DNA from: Nodosilinea sp. LEGE 07088
GTDB taxonomy: Bacteria; Cyanobacteriota; Cyanobacteriia; Phormidesmidales; Phormidesmidaceae
Assembly: GCF_015207395.1 (NCBI RefSeq)
Contig: NZ_JADEWX010000029.1
Coordinates: forward strand, 1-50,942
Length of the DNA stretch: 50,942 nt
Reading direction: 5' to 3'
This document shows, piece after piece, positions 47,637-50,942 of this stretch. Numbering within the stretch: the stretch's first letter is position 1; each line of letters begins with the position of its first letter. The notes below the pieces were generated by a model that had not been told where the DNA came from, ran no database searches, and worked only from the letters and a program-made list of their open reading frames with translations. Made by a program: the position numbers and the translations under genes.

Positions 47637-48053
47637 CTAAAAATCATCGAGGCCCGCCGCCGCCAAATCTATATCGACATCAATAAACGGGTCAGGGTCA
47701 GCCCGCACCGGCGACAGCGACTCCGCCGCCCTCGGCACCGCAGACAGTGGCTGAGCCCCAGGAGCCTGAGCCATAACGAGCACCGGCGATGCCCCAGAGA
47801 TCGCCAAAAACCGGTTCTGGATCTGTAGACTACGCAGCTGCATGTCCTCCAGCAGGGTTTGAGCTAAAGCCTGAAGCTCCGACTGGCTCAGCTCTGGTTC
47901 TAACGCCCAAGGCAGGTAAAACACCTTCAGCGCCCTGAGCACCGCTTCCCGCAGCGATACCGCTGGGTTCGTTTTCAGATAGGTGAAGAGCCGCCCCGCA
48001 TCTGAATCCACTTCCACATCCAGGCGCAAGATCACCCGATGCCGACGGCTCAT
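47637..48053 (-). CDS. ParR/StbB-like partner of the actin-like protein
   Basis: A 138-residue protein starting at ATG 48053, which overlaps the stop of the actin-like gene (ATGA). The N-terminal half (HRVILRLDVEVDSDAGRLFTYLKTNPAVSLREAVLRALKVFYLPWAL) looks like a ribbon-helix-helix DNA-binding fold. The C-terminal half is acidic and disordered (DPDPFIDVDIDL), as expected for a tail that contacts actin filaments. In ParM systems such a protein binds the centromere and links it to the filament. The assignment rests on gene order and fold pattern. Confidence 0.7.
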   Translation of the reverse strand: MSRRHRVILRLDVEVDSDAGRLFTYLKTNPAVSLREAVLRALKVFYLPWALEPELSQSELQALAQTLLEDMQLRSLQIQNRFLAISGASPVLVMAQAPGAQPLSAVPRAAESLSPVRADPDPFIDVDIDLAAAGLDDF

Positions 48054-49153
48054 GCCCGCACCTCCTGGAGTGCCCTGGTGCGGGCATGAGCCCTGGTGGC
48101 CAACCACTTCACCCCGCCATAGCAGTCAGCAAAGCGCACCTGGTCGATGGCAGAGGTGACCTCCTGAAGCCGGTACGCCATTTCTTGAGCCAGATCGGGC
48201 AGCCAGTTGGGCGTCGCACCGGGCAAAGTCGCCAGGTAGTCCGTCAGATGAGGCCGCAGTAAGGTGGCCGCTGTACCACCGCCAATCAATACCTCATACC
48301 CTGTTAAATCGAGGGCAGCAAAATGCTCGCTCAGATGGTGTCGCACCTGTTCCCAGTAAAACGCCTCCGCCTCCTGCCTGCGCTGGGCCAGCGGAAACAC
48401 CTTGCCCGGCTGGTCGGGAAACTGCACCGCCTCCTGCTGGGTTAATAGCGCCTGCACCAGGTAGGGATTCTCCGGTTCACAGAGGGTTTGGGCCACCGCT
48501 TCGAGGAAAGCGACATAGCCCAACTTTTCCGAATCACTGGGCTTCCCTGTGGGAGGCTTGCCCTGGCGAAACACCAGAAAGCTCAAATCTCGATGGCCAA
48601 TCATGATCACGACATAGTTTTGGCGGCTGGCCAGGTGCTGCTGCTTGCGCCAGAGCACCAGCCCCGCCGCCTCCGGCAGCACCTTAACGCTATCGATCTG
48701 GAGATCGTAGGCCTGCCCACGATAGAGAAAGTGTCCCGTTTCTTGCAGCCGCTGAGTCAGCTCCTCGGCCTCGGACAGATACTCCTCAAAGGGCAGCGCG
48801 ATGCCAATATCCAGATGCAGGGTTGTCAGATGATGGGTGTGGGCCATTTCCCCCACCGCGCCCAGGCTGCGGAGATGGGCCAGGGTGCTCTTGCGCAGGG
48901 TGGCCGTGGATTTGTTGGGACGCCCCTCGGCATCGTCGGCCAGGGCATAGGCCTGATTGTTCCACTGGAGATAGGCTCCAGCCCCCAGTCCCCCGCCGTA
49001 CTCCTGGCCCTGGTGACGCAGCACCTCCAGTTCCGAGGGCGGTAAATCCGCCACCTTAGGTGGACAGGCATAGCCGTAGCAGCGGTTGCCATCGGTTAAA
49101 CAGGCCTTGGTGCCCGACATCCCAAGGTCGATAAAGAGTTGATGGGTAGCCAT
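48050..49153 (-). CDS. Actin-like ATPase (ParM/StbA-like)
   Basis: A 367-residue member of the actin/Hsp70 ATPase superfamily. Phosphate loop 1 is FIDLGMSGTKACL (about 7-19), phosphate loop 2 is VIMIGHRDLSFLVFRQGK (about 182-199), and the adenosine motif is YEVLIGGGTAATLL (about 287-300). The family forms filaments that push plasmid copies apart. ATG 49153 has GGAGGAA about eleven bases upstream; the frame is open to 49180. It is divergent from the relaxase gene across a hairpin-rich region, so it may also be part of a transfer or stability region like stb loci of other MobF plasmids. Confidence 0.85.
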   Translation of the reverse strand: MATHQLFIDLGMSGTKACLTDGNRCYGYACPPKVADLPPSELEVLRHQGQEYGGGLGAGAYLQWNNQAYALADDAEGRPNKSTATLRKSTLAHLRSLGAVGEMAHTHHLTTLHLDIGIALPFEEYLSEAEELTQRLQETGHFLYRGQAYDLQIDSVKVLPEAAGLVLWRKQQHLASRQNYVVIMIGHRDLSFLVFRQGKPPTGKPSDSEKLGYVAFLEAVAQTLCEPENPYLVQALLTQQEAVQFPDQPGKVFPLAQRRQEAEAFYWEQVRHHLSEHFAALDLTGYEVLIGGGTAATLLRPHLTDYLATLPGATPNWLPDLAQEMAYRLQEVTSAIDQVRFADCYGGVKWLATRAHARTRALQEVRA

Positions 49154-49189
49154 AGAGGGTTCCTCCAGCGAAATGGGCAATCAGCGTTA

Positions 49190-49312
49190 GACGCGAACCC
49201 CAGGTGACCAGCCTGGGGCAGAGGCGTCAGACATCGGTGATTGGCGCACAATTTCCCTGACTTTAGACGATGAAACAGGCAGAGCCGGGGCGTCCCACGC
49301 CTCGGCTCTGCC
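49190..49312. other. Candidate oriT/centromere region with two large hairpins
   Basis: Between the divergent actin-like and relaxase genes, two inverted repeats occur. The first (49190-49228) nests GACGC...GCGTC around CCCCAGG...CCTGGGG. The second (49278-49312) has 10-bp arms GGCAGAGCCG / CGGCTCTGCC plus inner GGCGT / ACGCC arms with a 3-base loop. A terminator has no place between divergent genes, so these are candidates for relaxase or ParR recognition. Confidence 0.45.
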
Positions 49313-49377
49313 CGTCTTGTCCCTTACGCTGACGGCTATATCCAGGAGGACTTCGCTGTTGAGGGACTTGTAGCCCC

Positions 49378-50942
49378 ATGCTATCGATGTGCTCGGTCTC
49401 CGCTGCCCAGGCCGAAACTTACTACGAAAAAGACGACTACTACACCGCAGGCACCGACGCGGCCCGCTCAACTGCCCGGTGGTATGGCCAGGGCGCAAAC
49501 ACCCTCGGACTCCAGGGTGAGGTCAAGCCCGAGGACTTCAAAGCCCTACTCCACGGCACCGCCCCCAACGGTGAATGCCTCCACGCCCGCGCCATTGATC
49601 CCACCCGGCACCGGGCGGCCACCGACTACACCTTCTCAGCCCCCAAGAGCGTCTCCATTGCTGGGTTGGTGCAAGGTTACGAGCGAGCGATCGCCGCCCA
49701 CAACCAGGCCGTCGATACCGCCCTAAGTGTCTTACAGGAGCGCTTTGCCCAAGCCCGCGTCAGCACCGCCGAAGGACGGCAGCGGGTAGTGACCGGCAAC
49801 ATCGTCGCGGCAGTGTTTCAGCACGACAGCAGCCGCGAACTCGACCCGCAGCTCCACAGCCACTGCGTGGTGATGAATACTACCCAGCTACCGGACGGCA
49901 CCTGGCGCAGCCTCAGCAACGAAGAGATTGTGGCCAATCAGATCCTGCTGGGGCAGATCTATCAAAACGAGCTGGCCTACCAACTGCGGCAGAGCGGCTA
50001 CGACATCGACCCCCAGGGCAAAGGCCAATTTGAACTGAACGACTACAGCCCCACCCTGCTCAGCACCTTCTCCACCCGCACCCGCCAGATCGAAACCTAC
50101 CTCCAGCAGTGGCAGCAAAACCTGGCAGAAACCCAGGGCAGTCCGCTCCATGCCAGCCAGAAAAAACAGGCGACCCTGCGCACCCGAAAACGAAAACAAG
50201 CTGTGCCCCGCGAGGTGCTGCTGGCGGCCTGGCAGCAGCAGGTTAGCGATCAGAACTTTACCCTGCCCGAGGTGCCGCACCAGGAGCGAGATTTATCCAA
50301 TACTGCCTACCACCAGGCAGACCAGATGGCCCGCGCGGGCACCGCCCACGCCTCAGAGCGAGAGTCAGTCTTTCGCCGGGGGAAGGTAGAACGCTTTGCC
50401 CTAGAACATGCCCTGGGTGAAATGCCCTTGGCCACTCTGTCTCAGGCGATCTCAGCCCAGGGCGAGCTGCTGTCCGTCGAGGTCGTAAAGGACAAGTACA
50501 CCACTACCGCAGCGCTGCACCGGGAGCGAGACACCATTCAACTCATGCACCAGGGGCAGCACCAGTGGGCACCGATTTTGAGCGAAGCCGAACTCCAGGA
50601 GCAGTTGCCGCAGTGGCCGACCCTGAGTGCTGGTCAGCAGCGGGCGCTCACCCTAGCCCTGACCAGTCGCGATCAGATGTTGGCCTGGCAGGGCCTGCCG
50701 GGCAGCGGCAAGACTTTTGTATTGCAGGCCTTTAAACAATCGGCTGAAGCCCAGGGCTTTTCGGTGCGAGGGTTTGCCCCCAGTGCGGAAGCAGCCAACG
50801 TGCTGGGCAAAGAAGCCGGACTGCCGACCGATACCGTGGCCAGCCTGCTGCACGCTCCAGCATCTGATAGGGGCTCAGCACCGGAACAGCGGGAAATCTG
50901 GGTAATTGACGAGGCCGGGCTGCTCTCCGCCAAAGATGCCCA
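49378..50942 (+). CDS. MobF-family relaxase/helicase, N-terminal part (continues at base 3)
   Basis: The 5' part of the relaxase, which runs off the window end and continues in frame at base 3. It starts MLSMCSVSAAQAETYYEKDD, closely like the MobF pattern, with paired catalytic Tyr candidates Y15/Y16 and Y21/Y22. The metal-binding His triad is in QHDSSRELDPQLHSHCVVMN (H149, H160, H162), and TDYTFSAPKSVSI (about 82-94) is also conserved. The helicase begins near residue 400 with the P-loop QGLPGSGKTF (439-446 core). ATG 49378 follows an in-frame stop by six codons and matches the family start; ATG 49387 is the alternative. Together with bases 1-2024 the protein is 1153 residues. Confidence 0.95.
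   Translation, partial: MLSMCSVSAAQAETYYEKDDYYTAGTDAARSTARWYGQGANTLGLQGEVKPEDFKALLHGTAPNGECLHARAIDPTRHRAATDYTFSAPKSVSIAGLVQGYERAIAAHNQAVDTALSVLQERFAQARVSTAEGRQRVVTGNIVAAVFQHDSSRELDPQLHSHCVVMNTTQLPDGTWRSLSNEEIVANQILLGQIYQNELAYQLRQSGYDIDPQGKGQFELNDYSPTLLSTFSTRTRQIETYLQQWQQNLAETQGSPLHASQKKQATLRTRKRKQAVPREVLLAAWQQQVSDQNFTLPEVPHQERDLSNTAYHQADQMARAGTAHASERESVFRRGKVERFALEHALGEMPLATLSQAISAQGELLSVEVVKDKYTTTAALHRERDTIQLMHQGQHQWAPILSEAELQEQLPQWPTLSAGQQRALTLALTSRDQMLAWQGLPGSGKTFVLQAFKQSAEAQGFSVRGFAPSAEAANVLGKEAGLPTDTVASLLHAPASDRGSAPEQREIWVIDEAGLLSAKDA
50816..50942. repeat. Terminal overlap, copy 2
   Basis: Exact copy of bases 1-127. It should be counted once when the circle is closed. Confidence 0.95.

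Noticed and set aside
49186-49192. GTTAGAC before the relaxase as an attC core
   Set aside because: The heptamer matches, but no paired left core, arms or cassette gene accompany it; it lies in a different set of hairpins.
1-50942. tRNA or rRNA genes
   Set aside because: No sequence with rRNA signatures or a convincing tRNA cloverleaf was noticed; a dedicated search was not possible here.

Overview
The window is almost certainly one complete circular plasmid. Bases 1-127 are repeated exactly at 50816-50942, and a single relaxase gene reads in frame across that join, so the circle is 50,815 bp. The host is very probably a cyanobacterium. The HIP1 octamer GCGATCGC recurs through the backbone, and there is a CrtL-type lycopene cyclase, a Uma2 nuclease and two transposases of types common in cyanobacteria.

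Backbone. A MobF relaxase (49378 through the join to 2024) contains a nested coiled-coil reading frame (1204-1692). Next to it lie a ParR/ParM-like actin pair (47637-49153), a two-component system (45787-47536) and a hairpin-rich candidate oriT (49190-49312). A minus-strand operon (17174-22041) encodes a membrane-anchored, coupling-protein-like ATPase, small membrane proteins and a two-domain cell-wall hydrolase. I see no VirB4 or other T4SS core genes, so the plasmid looks mobilizable rather than self-transmissible. A divergent plus-strand operon (22234-25552) carries a ribbon-helix-helix protein, two accessory proteins and a primase-like replication protein whose ribosome binding site may lie in a pseudoknot. 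A second partition system, ParA plus an RHH protein (27476-28386), is surrounded by GATGTTTA-type repeats that also run through the RHH gene.

Accessory cassette array (2.5-8.7 kb). Seven plus-strand genes are mostly separated by attC-like recombination sites: methyltransferase, P-loop kinase, PAT-like acetyltransferase, LysE exporter, nucleotidyltransferase, isochorismatase-fold hydrolase and RimJ-like acetyltransferase. No integron integrase is seen, so this fits an integrase-less attC cluster (CALIN). A redox/stress block follows at 9.0-14.6 kb (SnoaL-like, SDR, AKR, AraC regulator, crtL), then an ankyrin gene flanked by diverged direct repeats.

Defence island (25.7-45 kb). It holds a DUF1016 nuclease, a minimal tyrosine recombinase with a decayed partner, a HEPN-like protein, an NB-ARC/STAND NTPase split by an in-frame UGA, a restriction-modification-like system (two methylase subunits plus a GIY-YIG/SF2 helicase), another HEPN-like gene and Uma2. 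Two insertion sequences with clear target duplications break the second methylase subunit (1,750 bp IS, 8-bp duplication) and the second HEPN gene (1,182 bp IS, 9-bp duplication). Removing either IS with one duplication copy restores an open frame. Much of this island is therefore recently disabled or decaying.
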